A stretch of DNA of 64,000 bases from an uncultured Coriobacteriaceae bacterium (GTDB taxonomy: Bacteria; Actinomycetota; Coriobacteriia; Coriobacteriales; Atopobiaceae), in the NCBI GenBank assembly GCA_902779675.1, contig CACZCK010000001.1, positions 1 through 64,000 on the forward strand, read 5' to 3'. Both the position numbers and the translations under genes were made by a program. A model generated the notes under the pieces. The model was not told where the DNA came from. It worked only from the letters and a program-made list of their open reading frames with translations, and did no database searches. Shown here one piece after another: positions 1 to 11,483 of the stretch (position 1 is its first letter; each line of letters begins with the position of its first letter).

Positions 1-1521
1 GGTGATTGCCTGCCGGTGCTCCCACCAGTCCATCACCGGCGCGAAGTGCTCCAGGCGCATGGGCTTGGTCTTGGAGAAATGCTTGTAGCCCTCCGGCATG
101 TCCAGGCGGTAGAACCAGGTCTGCTTCGTGGGGCCGGTGCGGTCGAAGAAGAGTATGTTGGTGGTGATGGAGGTATAGGGCGAGAACACGCTGCCCGGCA
201 GGCGCACCACGGTGTGCAGGTTGAATTCCGTGAGCAGCTTCTTCTTGATGTTCAGCTTGGCGTTGTCCGTGCCGAACAGGAAGCCGTCCGGCAGCACCAC
301 CGCCGCCCGTCCGCCGGGCTTCAGGCGGTACATCATCACGTCCAGGAAAAGGTCCGCCGTCTCGCTGCTGGCCAGGTCCGGCGGGAAAAAGTTCTTGACC
401 TCGGCCTTCTCGTTGCCGCCGTAGGGCGGATTCATCAGCAGCACGTCGAAGCCCTCGTCCTCGCCATAATCCAGCAGGTCGTGGACGGTCAGGGCGTTGC
501 CGTGGTAGACGTTGGGCTCGTCGATGCCGTGCAGCAGCAGGTTGGTGACGCAGAGGATGTAGGGAAACTGCTTCTTCTCGATGCCGTAGATGCAGCGGGC
601 ATACTTCTCCTGATCGTCGGTGGTCTGGATCTGCGGCTCCAGTTCGTTCAGCCAGCTGGTGATGAAGCCGCCCGTGCCGCAGGCCAGGTCCGCCATGGTC
701 TCGCCGATCTTCGGCCTGATCATCTTCGCCATGAACTGCGTGACCGCGCGGGGCGTGTAGAATTCGCCCGAGGAACCGGCGGATTGCAGCTCGTGCAGCA
801 GGATCTCGTAGATCTCGCCGAAGGCGTGGCTTTCATCGTAATCGGCCAGGTCGAGCTCGTCGATGACGTCCTCGGTGCCCGCCAGACGCGGCAGGCGACA
901 GAGCGCCCGCTCGGCCGCAGGCTCGAGGCCTGCCGCGGAGACATACTCGTCGAGACCCACCAGGTCGGACTGATGCACCAGCTCGAGCACGCGGCTGCGG
1001 AAGGCGTCGCTTGGTGCGCAGGCGTCGAGGAGCGCCGTGAGCGGTGTGACCGACCCGCACACGATGCGCCAGTCGGGGACGTCGAGGGCGCGAAGCGCCT
1101 CAGCCAGCAGGGCGATGACCTCAGCCTCGCCACTCACGCCCTCCCCTCCCACGAGCTCGACGCCGAGCTGGGTAAACTGCCGCGGCTGGCCGGAGAGCGT
1201 CGACTCCTCGCGCACCACCGGCGCGCTGTAGCGCAGGCGCACCGGCAGTGTCGCGTCGCCCATGCGCCCGGCGACCATGCGCGCAATGGCGAGCGTGATG
1301 TCGGGGCGCATGACCAGCAGGCTGCCGTCGGAGTCAAAGAGCTGGAAGGGAGACTCGGGCACGCGGCCTCCCCGCTCCAAAGACGACTTGATCTCGAGCA
1401 TCGGCGTCTCGACAGGCAGGTAGCCATGCGACGAGAAGCACTCCTTGACCTTGTCGGATATGCGCTCGCGAGCCACCGCCTCGGTGGGCAGTATGTCGCG
1501 GAATCCGCTGGGGGTTGCCAT
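1..1521 (-). CDS. HisZ-HsdM chimeric open frame (partial, runs off left edge)
   Basis: The ATG at 1521 opens a frame with no stop to base 1 (507 codons in the window). Residues 1 to about 225 read as HisZ, the HisRS-like regulatory subunit of ATP phosphoribosyltransferase, starting ATPSGFRDILPTEA and containing the class II synthetase-like FQLFDSDGSLLVMRPD stretch. From about residue 228 (YDESHAFGEIYE) the same frame reads as a type I restriction-modification DNA methyltransferase: the GEFYTPRAVTQFM motif, SAM-binding ACGTGGF (280-286) and catalytic NPPYGG (364-369). The HsdM part lacks its usual N-terminal helical region and the HisZ part lacks its C-terminal third. HisZ alone is normally followed by hisG. 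Frame continuity across 780-900 was checked codon by codon. Whether this is a real fusion, an in-frame recombination or an assembly join cannot be decided from the sequence. Confidence 0.75.
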   Translation of the reverse strand, partial: MATPSGFRDILPTEAVARERISDKVKECFSSHGYLPVETPMLEIKSSLERGGRVPESPFQLFDSDGSLLVMRPDITLAIARMVAGRMGDATLPVRLRYSAPVVREESTLSGQPRQFTQLGVELVGGEGVSGEAEVIALLAEALRALDVPDWRIVCGSVTPLTALLDACAPSDAFRSRVLELVHQSDLVGLDEYVSAAGLEPAAERALCRLPRLAGTEDVIDELDLADYDESHAFGEIYEILLHELQSAGSSGEFYTPRAVTQFMAKMIRPKIGETMADLACGTGGFITSWLNELEPQIQTTDDQEKYARCIYGIEKKQFPYILCVTNLLLHGIDEPNVYHGNALTVHDLLDYGEDEGFDVLLMNPPYGGNEKAEVKNFFPPDLASSETADLFLDVMMYRLKPGGRAAVVLPDGFLFGTDNAKLNIKKKLLTEFNLHTVVRLPGSVFSPYTSITTNILFFDRTGPTKQTWFYRLDMPEGYKHFSKTKPMRLEHFAPVMDWWEHRQAIT

Positions 1522-1707
1522 CTGCACGTAGTTTCCTTTCTGTTATGCCGCATGGGCAGTATGGGTCATCGGGCCCAGGCTGCACGGCACAAGCGGGGAT
1601 TCTTTCCGATGCTGTTACATCATGTGTCGGAGCTACTTTAGCATGCTAAAGTGCCCGCCGACGCAATCCACCCATCCGTTAACAACGGCGAAACGACATG
1701 GGACCGC

Positions 1708-3396
1708 CTAGCGACGGCGCGTGATGCGAGCCAGAAGGCGCTCCATGACGGCGACCTCGGGCACGTGCATGACAAAGGCCAGGCCAAAGGTGACCAGCAC
1801 CGAAGGAATGCCGCCAAGGACCACGGTGGCCAGCGCCCTGACCGTGGAGGAGGGAATCGACCCCAGCACATACGGAGCGAAGCGCACCACCAGTGCGCCA
1901 ACCACGGCACCCGCCACACCAAAGACGCAGGCTCTCAGCAGGGCCGCCACGACGGCACCGAGCCCAAGCGGCCCCAGCGAGCGACGCAGGAAGACGAAGG
2001 TCACGACATCGACCACGAGCATGTAGATGGTGCTGCTGAACGCCACGATCCACAGGCCGAGGCGCTGTGCCAGCGTTAGGCAAACGATGGTCTGGAACAC
2101 GGCAGCCACCACGTGCGCGCCAGCGTAGAGGCCCATGCGGCGGATGGAGGAGCACACCTTCTGCAGGTAGGTGCAGATGCCGTAGACCGGCAGCGACACG
2201 GAGAGCGCCATGAGGTAGGTGGCCGTCATAGCGATCTCATCGTCGGCAAAGCGACCGGCGGCGAGCAGCCTGATGAGAGGCGTGGAAAACACGATGAGGT
2301 ACAGGGCGAACGGAACCATCATGAACACGATCTTCGACGAACCCGACGAAACGCCGCGGCGGAATGACGCCATGTCGCCCTGCGAGACGCTGTCGGAGAG
2401 CTCGGTGAACATGGCCGTGGTGATGGGCACCACCAGGATCGCGTACGGCAGGGTGTACCACAGGCGCGCGTAGTAGGACACCGACGCTCCCACCGCCGTG
2501 ACCGACAGCGAGGCGCTGTTCATGACCGATACCGTCTCGAACGAGCAGAGCATGACCACCAGCGAGGGGATGCCAATGGACAGCGTGTCCTTGAGATAGG
2601 GATCGCGCAAGTTGATGCGCGGCGTGAGCCTGATGCCATGCTTGCGCAGGCTGGGCATCTGCATGATCACCTGAACCGCCACGCCGAGCGGGTTGCCCAG
2701 CGCAAGGATGACCAGCGCAAGCTGCGGGTTGGTGTCGACGAGCCTGGCGTAGGCGATGAAGGAGGCCGTGGTCACGAAGTTGTTGAAGATGGGTGCGGCG
2801 CTGCTCCAGAAGTAGTCCCGCTCGGCGTTGAGAACGCCCGAGAAGATGGACGACAGCGCGTAGAGCACCACCTCGATGGCAAAGAACCTGAAGAAGTATA
2901 TGGCGAGGTCGGAGTCGAACTCCTCGGTAGCCGTAAACGACTGCGTCCAGACGACCTGCCGGGCAAAGACGAAGCCCAGTAGCGTGACGGCACCCATCAG
3001 CACCAGCACGATGGACACGAGGTTGGAGGTGTAGGCGCTCGCGCCCTTGGTGCCCTCCCGCTGCTTGACCGAGAGGTACACCGGCAGGAAGGCTGTGACC
3101 AGCATGCCGCCGATCACGATCTCGTAGAGCTGGTTGGGCAGGTTGTTGGCCACCGAGTAGCAGCTTGCCGTGACCGTGACGCCCAGGGCGTAGGCCTGGC
3201 CCCAAGTGCGCAAGAAGCCCGTGAGGCGGCTCACGATAACCAGTGCGCTCATCAGGGCCGTCGAACGGCCCACCTGGGCGTCGCGCGCCTCGTCGGATCC
3301 CTCCTCCTGTGGCGCGGGAGCTTCCGCCGTGACAGCCGGGGCCTCGAGGGACTCCGGCGCCAGACGCTCGTCCTCACTCGCCAAGTGCTTAGCCAT
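1708..3396 (-). CDS. murJ: MurJ/MviN family lipid II flippase
   Basis: The 562-residue protein belongs to the MviN/MurJ branch of the MOP superfamily, which flips the peptidoglycan precursor lipid II across the cytoplasmic membrane. After a charged, Ala/Pro/Glu-rich cytoplasmic tail of about 45 residues come repeated hydrophobic segments; the first contains the family hallmark SRLTGFLRTWGQAYALG, followed by the NNLPNQLYEIVIGGML region. The ATG at 3396 was chosen because GGGAGA lies 9 nt upstream and it falls just after the ybaK stop at 3401; a frame extension to 3441 would overlap ybaK. It is probably cotranscribed with ybaK and uvrA. MurJ proteins usually run about 500-550 residues, so the N-terminal tail explains the slight excess. 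Confidence 0.93.
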   Translation of the reverse strand: MAKHLASEDERLAPESLEAPAVTAEAPAPQEEGSDEARDAQVGRSTALMSALVIVSRLTGFLRTWGQAYALGVTVTASCYSVANNLPNQLYEIVIGGMLVTAFLPVYLSVKQREGTKGASAYTSNLVSIVLVLMGAVTLLGFVFARQVVWTQSFTATEEFDSDLAIYFFRFFAIEVVLYALSSIFSGVLNAERDYFWSSAAPIFNNFVTTASFIAYARLVDTNPQLALVILALGNPLGVAVQVIMQMPSLRKHGIRLTPRINLRDPYLKDTLSIGIPSLVVMLCSFETVSVMNSASLSVTAVGASVSYYARLWYTLPYAILVVPITTAMFTELSDSVSQGDMASFRRGVSSGSSKIVFMMVPFALYLIVFSTPLIRLLAAGRFADDEIAMTATYLMALSVSLPVYGICTYLQKVCSSIRRMGLYAGAHVVAAVFQTIVCLTLAQRLGLWIVAFSSTIYMLVVDVVTFVFLRRSLGPLGLGAVVAALLRACVFGVAGAVVGALVVRFAPYVLGSIPSSTVRALATVVLGGIPSVLVTFGLAFVMHVPEVAVMERLLARITRRR

Positions 3397-3400
3397 GTGC

Positions 3401-3901
3401 TCACATCTCCCTTGTGATGTCTGCGAAGGTCGCGCCCACAAACGCGGCGAGCGCCAGCGGGTCGACGCGCAGGCTCAACCCGCGACGTCCACCCGAGATG
3501 CCGATCTGGTCAAAGAGCTGCGCAGTCTCGTCGATGAGCGTCGGGAACTGCCGCTTCATGCCCACCGGAGAGCACCCGCCACGGATGTAGCCGGTCGTGG
3601 CCTCGAGGTCCTTCATGGGCAGCATGGCCAGCGACTTCTCCCCCGCCGCCGCGGCCGCCTTCTTGAGGTCGAGCTCGAAGGCCACCGGAATGCAGCACAC
3701 CACGTGCGCACCCGACGGCGCAACGGTGACGAGCGTCTTGTAGGCTGTGTCAGGGTCCTCTCCCAGGGCCTCGGCCACGTGCACACCGTAGCCGGTCGCG
3801 TTGCTGCCGTCGTCCTCGTAGGCCTGGGCCTCGAAGGCGACGCCCCCTCGCTCCAGCTCGCGCATTGCGTTGGTCTTTGCCAGCTTCTCCTTGCGCGCCA
3901 C
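3401..3901 (-). CDS. ybaK: YbaK/EbsC-type Cys-tRNA(Pro) deacylase
   Basis: A 166-residue YbaK/EbsC (INS-like editing domain) protein. Family members hydrolyse Cys-tRNA(Pro), removing an error of prolyl-tRNA synthetase in trans. The sequence begins MARKEKLAKTNAMRELE, has the GEDPDTAYKTLVT segment with the family's conserved lysine, and a KDLEATTGYIRGGCSPVGMK block matching the family's G-x-x-x-G-G-x-SP core. The start is GTG at 3901, 2 nt after the uvrA stop, with AGGAGG 8 nt upstream overlapping the end of uvrA, so translation is probably coupled. YbaK, EbsC and ProX-type proteins are hard to separate by motif alone; the length and Cys-Ser-Pro core favour YbaK. Confidence 0.9.
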   Translation of the reverse strand: MARKEKLAKTNAMRELERGGVAFEAQAYEDDGSNATGYGVHVAEALGEDPDTAYKTLVTVAPSGAHVVCCIPVAFELDLKKAAAAAGEKSLAMLPMKDLEATTGYIRGGCSPVGMKRQFPTLIDETAQLFDQIGISGGRRGLSLRVDPLALAAFVGATFADITREM

Positions 3902-3903
3902 GG

Positions 3904-6774
<2,871 letters not shown>

Positions 6775-6931
6775 GACCGACCTCGTCCTTCGTTCGTGAG
6801 ACGGATGGGGCACAGCTCCCCCACCCCAATGGCCTGATGCTCTAGTCTAGCCCTGCGAACACGGAACATCTGTTCTCATGCCGGGAATCACAGGGAGTGC
6901 AGAATCTGTTCGGTGGCCTGACACGACCGCG

Positions 6932-8113
6932 CTAGGACCACTGGATCTGGGCTGCCAGCTCGATGGCGCAGGCCAGCGAGAGCTGCTCCATCTGCTCGGG
7001 GACGCGCCAGTCGAGCCCGCAGATGCCCGCGATCTGGCCGAGGCGGTACCGCACGGTGTTGGGGTGCGTTCCCAGCCGCACGGCCGCATCGCCCACGGAG
7101 CGCCCGCACTCCAGGTACGCCTCGAGCGTGCGCGTCACCTGCGCGTTGTTCTCTGCGTCAAAGTCGCGGAGCGGCCCGGTGATGGCGCCTGAGAACCGCT
7201 GCATGGCGTCCGAGGTGGCGTGTGGCAACACGGCCCGCAGCACGCCGAGCGCCTCGTAGCGCACCAGGTCGTGCCCGCTGCGCTGGGCCATGCGCTGCGC
7301 GTGGATGGCCTCGAGGATGGCCTGCCCGAGCTCGTCGAGCGACCGATGCGCGAGGCTCACCCCGATGGGGCCCGACATGCCGAGCGCGAGCATCTCGGCG
7401 CGCAGCGCGTCGGCCGCCTCGTCCACGCGGGCGTCGGTCAGCACGTCGGCCGAGACGACCAGCAGCAAGCCCTCGTCGAAGGGACACAGCAGGCTCCGCA
7501 CGCCCACGCGCGCGTCGTCGACGTCGCGGCTCCCGAAGGCGGCAACGACGTCCTGCGCGTACTCGTCGCTCGCCTGGGCGAAGAGCGCCACGTGCTCCTC
7601 CTCGAAGGACGGGTTGAGGCGCAGGGCATGCGTGCGCACGCCGGTCGAGTCTCCCTCGGTGCGCAGCAGCGCGTCGATCGTACGCTGCGCAAAGGAGGAG
7701 TCGGAGAGCTCCCGCACGCGCAGGCCCACGTCGATGATCACCTGGTCGAAGAAGAGCTCCTCGTCGGAGACCACCATCAGAGGCAGGTTGCGCGCGTTGG
7801 CAAAGCGCAGGGCGGCATCCGGTAGCTCGAGATGGAACACGTTCTTTATGACCAGCCCCGATGCCCCCACCGACGCCAGGTAGCGCACCGCCTCGGTGAT
7901 GAGGTAGGGGCTTTCGCGCGCATAGAGGAACGTCGAGAGCACCAGCTGCCCCTCGTAGAAGTTGTTCCGCTGGTAGCGCGACGTGAGGCCGGGCACCAGC
8001 TCGTAGTCGAGGATGCCCACCTCGCTGACGGGACGCGCGAGGCCGCCCTGCCCGGCAAGCAGACGCACCTGGTGCTCGTGCGTGTTGAGGAAGTCCGAAA
8101 CGGTGAAATGCAT
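6932..8113 (-). CDS. PucR family transcriptional regulator
   Basis: A 393-residue PucR/CdaR-type activator. The N-terminal PucR ligand-sensing domain spans about residues 1-125 (MHFTVSDFLNTHEHQVRLLAGQ...), a degenerate GGDEF-like middle region follows, and the C-terminus holds a PucR-type helix-turn-helix (GDAAVRLGTHPNTVRYRLGQI). The ATG at 8113 was preferred to 8176 because AAAGGG lies 8 nt upstream and the PucR domain begins exactly there. It is transcribed divergently from the OCD-SDR-aminotransferase set with a 220-nt AT-rich intergenic region between them, the usual arrangement for a local regulator. The effector cannot be read from the sequence; family members respond to purine-catabolic or amino-acid ligands. 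Confidence 0.88.
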   Translation of the reverse strand: MHFTVSDFLNTHEHQVRLLAGQGGLARPVSEVGILDYELVPGLTSRYQRNNFYEGQLVLSTFLYARESPYLITEAVRYLASVGASGLVIKNVFHLELPDAALRFANARNLPLMVVSDEELFFDQVIIDVGLRVRELSDSSFAQRTIDALLRTEGDSTGVRTHALRLNPSFEEEHVALFAQASDEYAQDVVAAFGSRDVDDARVGVRSLLCPFDEGLLLVVSADVLTDARVDEAADALRAEMLALGMSGPIGVSLAHRSLDELGQAILEAIHAQRMAQRSGHDLVRYEALGVLRAVLPHATSDAMQRFSGAITGPLRDFDAENNAQVTRTLEAYLECGRSVGDAAVRLGTHPNTVRYRLGQIAGICGLDWRVPEQMEQLSLACAIELAAQIQWS

Positions 8114-8333
8114 CTTGTGACCCTTTGGTTTGAATTCCAGTCTTATAGTCATTCTATTGTAATTGTACACAGTCACAAGTTAGATTTGAGCCATCTATTA
8201 CGTTTGTTGGTCAATTGTTGCCGCATGCTTTTATAGGTCCACACAAACAATGACCCTTTTCTTTGGAAGCCTGCCTTCGTAGAGTTAGGGTGCACACCAA
8301 CAGGACCGCCAATGGCGGACGAAGGAGGAATCC
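8114..8333. promoter_or_regulatory. Divergent promoter region between pucR-like gene and OCD operon
   Basis: This 220-nt stretch is clearly more AT-rich than its flanks. On the + strand TTGGTC (about 8210) and TTATAG/TATAGG (about 8233) make a plausible -35/-10 pair for the OCD gene set. On the - strand TTGTGA (about 8180) and TAGAAT (about 8155) suit the regulator gene. A PucR operator is expected here but I see no unambiguous dyad. Assignments are by eye only. Confidence 0.45.
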
Positions 8334-9356
8334 ATGGCAAGCATCCGCATTCTATCGGCACAGGACATCGCGCAGGTCTTTACCATCACCGACGCCATCG
8401 AGGCCGTCGAGGACGCCTACCGCCAGAAGGCCGAGGGCAACGGCGTCGCATGGCCCATGGTGTATGCGGCCTTCGAGCCGGGCGTGGCCGACATGGACAT
8501 TCGCTCCGGCGAGCTGGCCGCCTCGGGCCTCTTTGGCCTCAAGCTGACTGCCTGGTTCTCGGGCAACCCCGCCCAGGGTCTGCCCGAGATCTATGGCACC
8601 ACGCTCATCTGCGACAACGCCAACGGTGCCCCGCTGGCGCTTCTCAACGCCTCTGCCATCACTGGCCTGCGCACCGGAGCGGCCGGCGCGCTGGGCATCA
8701 AGTGGCTTGGCCGCAAGGACGCCAAGAACCTGCTGGTGGCGGGAGTCGGTCACCAGAGCGCCTTCCAGGTTGCCGCGGTGCTGGCAGCCTGCCCGGGCAT
8801 CGATCATGTGGAGATGTGGGACCCGCGCAAGGACGAGGCGCCCGAGGCCCGCGTGGCAGGCATCCGCGAGAAGGTGGACGCGATGCTGAAGGCCGCGGGC
8901 ATCGACCGCAGCTACGAGATCGTTGCCGTCGCCGACGGTGAGGCCGCCTGTGGCCGCGCCGACGCCATCATCACCATCACCCCCGCCACCAAGCCCGTCA
9001 TCAGACGCGACTGGGTCCGCCCGGGCACGCACATCAGCTGCGTGGGCGCCGACATGGAGGGCAAGCAGGAGATCGAGTCCGCACTCGACGCCGCTGCCCG
9101 CCTGTACGTCGACGACCGCGCCCAGTCCATCACCTCCGGCGAGCTGGAGGTGGCCGTCAAGGAGGGCGCCATCGCCGAGGCGGACATCGTTGCCGAGCTT
9201 GGCGAGGTCATTGCAGGCAAGGCGGAGGGTCGCACGAGCGACGACCAGATCACGGTCTTCGACACCTCGGGCATCGCCGTGCAGGACCTGGCCAGCTCCA
9301 AGGTAGCTTACGAGCGCGCCGTCGAGGCGGGCCTGGGCGTCGCGGTGGAGCTGTAG
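8334..9356 (+). CDS. Ornithine cyclodeaminase / mu-crystallin family protein
   Basis: A 340-residue NAD(P)-dependent enzyme of the OCD/mu-crystallin family, which includes ornithine cyclodeaminases, alanine dehydrogenases, cyclic-imine reductases and SbnB-like enzymes. The family core is visible: GLKLTAWFSGNPAQGLPEIYG, the TGLRTGAAGALGIKWL helix, then a Rossmann start (LLVAGVGHQSAFQVAAV) and ITITPATKPVI. An AGGAGG lies 5 nt before the ATG. It is first of four same-strand genes (spacings 77, 54 and 85 nt). Family members differ widely in substrate, so no reaction is assigned; the two downstream aminotransferases and the dehydrogenase point to amino- or imino-acid interconversion. Confidence 0.85.
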   Translation: MASIRILSAQDIAQVFTITDAIEAVEDAYRQKAEGNGVAWPMVYAAFEPGVADMDIRSGELAASGLFGLKLTAWFSGNPAQGLPEIYGTTLICDNANGAPLALLNASAITGLRTGAAGALGIKWLGRKDAKNLLVAGVGHQSAFQVAAVLAACPGIDHVEMWDPRKDEAPEARVAGIREKVDAMLKAAGIDRSYEIVAVADGEAACGRADAIITITPATKPVIRRDWVRPGTHISCVGADMEGKQEIESALDAAARLYVDDRAQSITSGELEVAVKEGAIAEADIVAELGEVIAGKAEGRTSDDQITVFDTSGIAVQDLASSKVAYERAVEAGLGVAVEL

Positions 9357-9433
9357 CCCATCTACGACAGGTAGCAGGAAACCAAGGGTATTCATGCGGG
9401 CCTGACGGCCTGGCAGAGAAGAAAGGAAGCATC

Positions 9434-10210
9434 ATGGACCGCAACTACTTCGACCTCACCGGACGCGTCGCCATCGTCACGGGCGCCTCGGGCGGCCTGG
9501 GCGTGCAGATGGCCAAGGCACTCGCAAGCCAGGGCGCGAACATCGTCGTGATGGCCCGCCGCCAGCAGCAGATCGACGAGGTGGCCGCCCAGATCGCCGA
9601 GGAGTTCGGGGTGGAGACGCTGGCCATCCGCTGCGACATCACCGACACCGCCAACGTCGACGCCGCCGTGGCGCAGGTCGTCGAGCGCTTCGGCCGCATC
9701 GACGTGCTGATCAACAACGCCGGCACCGGAGCGGTGGCCCCCGCAGAGGACATCACCGACGCCCAGTTCGACGGCGAGATGCAGATCGACCTCTTCGGCA
9801 CCTTTAAGGTCGCCCGCGCCGTGGCCAAGCAGGCCATGATCCCCGCCAAGTACGGCCGCATCATCAACATCGCCAGCATGTACGGCCTCGTGGGCAACAA
9901 GGTCGCCGGCTCCGCGCCGTACCACGCGGCCAAGGGCGGCGTCGTGAACCTGACCCGCGCGCTCGCCGCCGAGTGGGGCAAGTACGGCATCACCGTCAAC
10001 TCCATCTGCCCGGGCTACTTCTACACCCCGCTCACCAAGGAGACGCTCGACAGCGACTTCTTCCAGGCCAACGCCCGCACCATGATCCCCGAGGAGCGCT
10101 ACGGCAACGAGGGCGAGCTCGACACCGCCGCCATCTTCCTGGCCTCCCCCGCCTCGAGCTACGTGACCGGCGTGCAGCTGCCCGTGGACGGCGGCTATAC
10201 CTGCATGTAG
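9434..10210 (+). CDS. SDR family oxidoreductase
   Basis: A 258-residue classical short-chain dehydrogenase/reductase. The Rossmann nucleotide motif TGASGGLG is near residue 17, followed by NNAGTG, the catalytic Ser in INIASMYGL, and Tyr-Lys in APYHAAKGG (YxxxK); the C-terminal ASSYVTGVQLPVDGGYT is typical. The general layout resembles gluconate 5-dehydrogenase and 3-oxoacyl-ACP reductase relatives. The ribosome binding site GAAAGGAAG lies just before the ATG at 9434. Its position between the OCD-family gene and the two aminotransferases suggests it oxidises or reduces an intermediate of the same pathway; the substrate is unknown. Confidence 0.88.
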   Translation: MDRNYFDLTGRVAIVTGASGGLGVQMAKALASQGANIVVMARRQQQIDEVAAQIAEEFGVETLAIRCDITDTANVDAAVAQVVERFGRIDVLINNAGTGAVAPAEDITDAQFDGEMQIDLFGTFKVARAVAKQAMIPAKYGRIINIASMYGLVGNKVAGSAPYHAAKGGVVNLTRALAAEWGKYGITVNSICPGYFYTPLTKETLDSDFFQANARTMIPEERYGNEGELDTAAIFLASPASSYVTGVQLPVDGGYTCM

Positions 10211-10264
10211 GCGGAGACAACCAGACAGGCAACCAAGCGACACGCATAGCAAGAGGAGCACACC

Positions 10265-11398
10265 ATGCAGATCAAGGACTTCAAGGTAGAGCAGTGGATG
10301 AACGAGTGGGAGACAAAGTGCCGCTACAACGTGGCCGAGACCTGCACCTACTCGGTGACGCTGGACCAGCTGTTTGACATCTGTGGCGGCAGCCGCGAGG
10401 AGTTCATGCAGCAGTTCGCCGCACGCCGTCTGACCTATGGCGACATCGAGGGCAACCCCGAGTTCCTCAAGGGCGTCTGCGGCCTGTACCAGACGGTCAA
10501 GCCCGAGCACGTCATCCCCACTCACGGTGCGGCAGGCGCCAACTACCTGGTGCTCTCCACGCTCGTCAACCCCGGCGACCACGTGGTCTCGATCATGCCC
10601 ACCTACCAGCAGCTCTACTCCATCCCCGAGATGTGCGGCGCCGAGCTCAAGCTCCTGCACCTGGAGAAGGAGGACCACTACCACGTGGACCCCGCCAAGC
10701 TCGAGGCCCTGTGCGACGAGAACACCAAGCTCATCTGCATCAACAACCCCGACAACCCCACCGGCGCGCTGCTCTCCGCCGAGGAGCTGCAGGTCATCGT
10801 GGACATCGCCCGCAAGTATGACGCCTGGCTCATGTGCGACGAGGTCTACCGCCTGCTCGTCCAGGACGACGACGCCTTTACCACCAGCCCCATCGACCTC
10901 TACGACAAGGCAGTGGTCACCAGCTCGATGTCCAAGGTGTGGAGCCTGGCCGGCATCCGCCTGGGCTGGTGCATCACCAAGAGCGAGGAGCTGCGTCACG
11001 AGCTGCTCTCCCATCGCGACTACGACCTGATCAGCTGCGGCATGTTCGACGAGGCCGTGGCGGCCTACGCCCTGGCGCACTACGACAAGATCCTGGCCCG
11101 CAGCCGCCGCATCGTGCGCGAGAACCTGGCCGTGCTGGAGGAGTGGGTCGAGAGCGAACCGCACCTCTCCTTCGTCAAGCCCGAGGCAGGCACCACCGCG
11201 CTGGTCTACTATGACTACGACCTCGACTCCTACGACTTCTGCGTCCGCATGATGGAGACCGAGGGCGCGCTGGTCACGCCGGGCGACGCCTTCGAGGAGC
11301 CCAAGAGCATGCGCATCGGCTACGCTTACAGCGACAACACCGACGACCTGCGCGAGGGTCTGGCTGCCATCAGCCGCTTCCTGCGCACCCTGGAGTAG
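10265..11398 (+). CDS. Class I/II PLP-dependent aminotransferase
   Basis: A 377-residue fold-type I aminotransferase. The PLP lysine is in TSSMSKVWSLAGIRLGW, the PLP-phosphate/ring contacts lie in NNPDNPTGALLS and MCDEVYRLL, and an Arg-rich C-terminal region (SMRIGYAYSD) provides the usual carboxylate-binding arginine. AGAGGAG lies 6 nt upstream of the ATG. Overall layout resembles the capreomycidine-synthase/aspartate-aminotransferase-like branch, but this is only a motif-level impression. It is adjacent to a second aminotransferase that is not a close duplicate, so the pair may use different substrates in one pathway. Confidence 0.85.
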   Translation: MQIKDFKVEQWMNEWETKCRYNVAETCTYSVTLDQLFDICGGSREEFMQQFAARRLTYGDIEGNPEFLKGVCGLYQTVKPEHVIPTHGAAGANYLVLSTLVNPGDHVVSIMPTYQQLYSIPEMCGAELKLLHLEKEDHYHVDPAKLEALCDENTKLICINNPDNPTGALLSAEELQVIVDIARKYDAWLMCDEVYRLLVQDDDAFTTSPIDLYDKAVVTSSMSKVWSLAGIRLGWCITKSEELRHELLSHRDYDLISCGMFDEAVAAYALAHYDKILARSRRIVRENLAVLEEWVESEPHLSFVKPEAGTTALVYYDYDLDSYDFCVRMMETEGALVTPGDAFEEPKSMRIGYAYSDNTDDLREGLAAISRFLRTLE

Positions 11399-11483
11399 CA
11401 CAGCGCCCCAGCACACCATCCGGCGCGGCTCGTCGCATGACGCGACGGGCCGCGCCATACCGCATCAGACGGGAGAACACACA

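Noticed and set aside
16-1641. Long + strand open frame opposite the HisZ-HsdM frame
   Set aside because: It is in the same codon register as the - strand frame with recognisable HisZ and HsdM motifs; GC-rich antisense frames stay open by chance and this one shows no motif.
1676-1691. TTAAC-n6-GAAAC downstream of murJ
   Set aside because: The first half-site has a mismatch and the location, just after the murJ stop, does not fit an operator for nitrogen genes.
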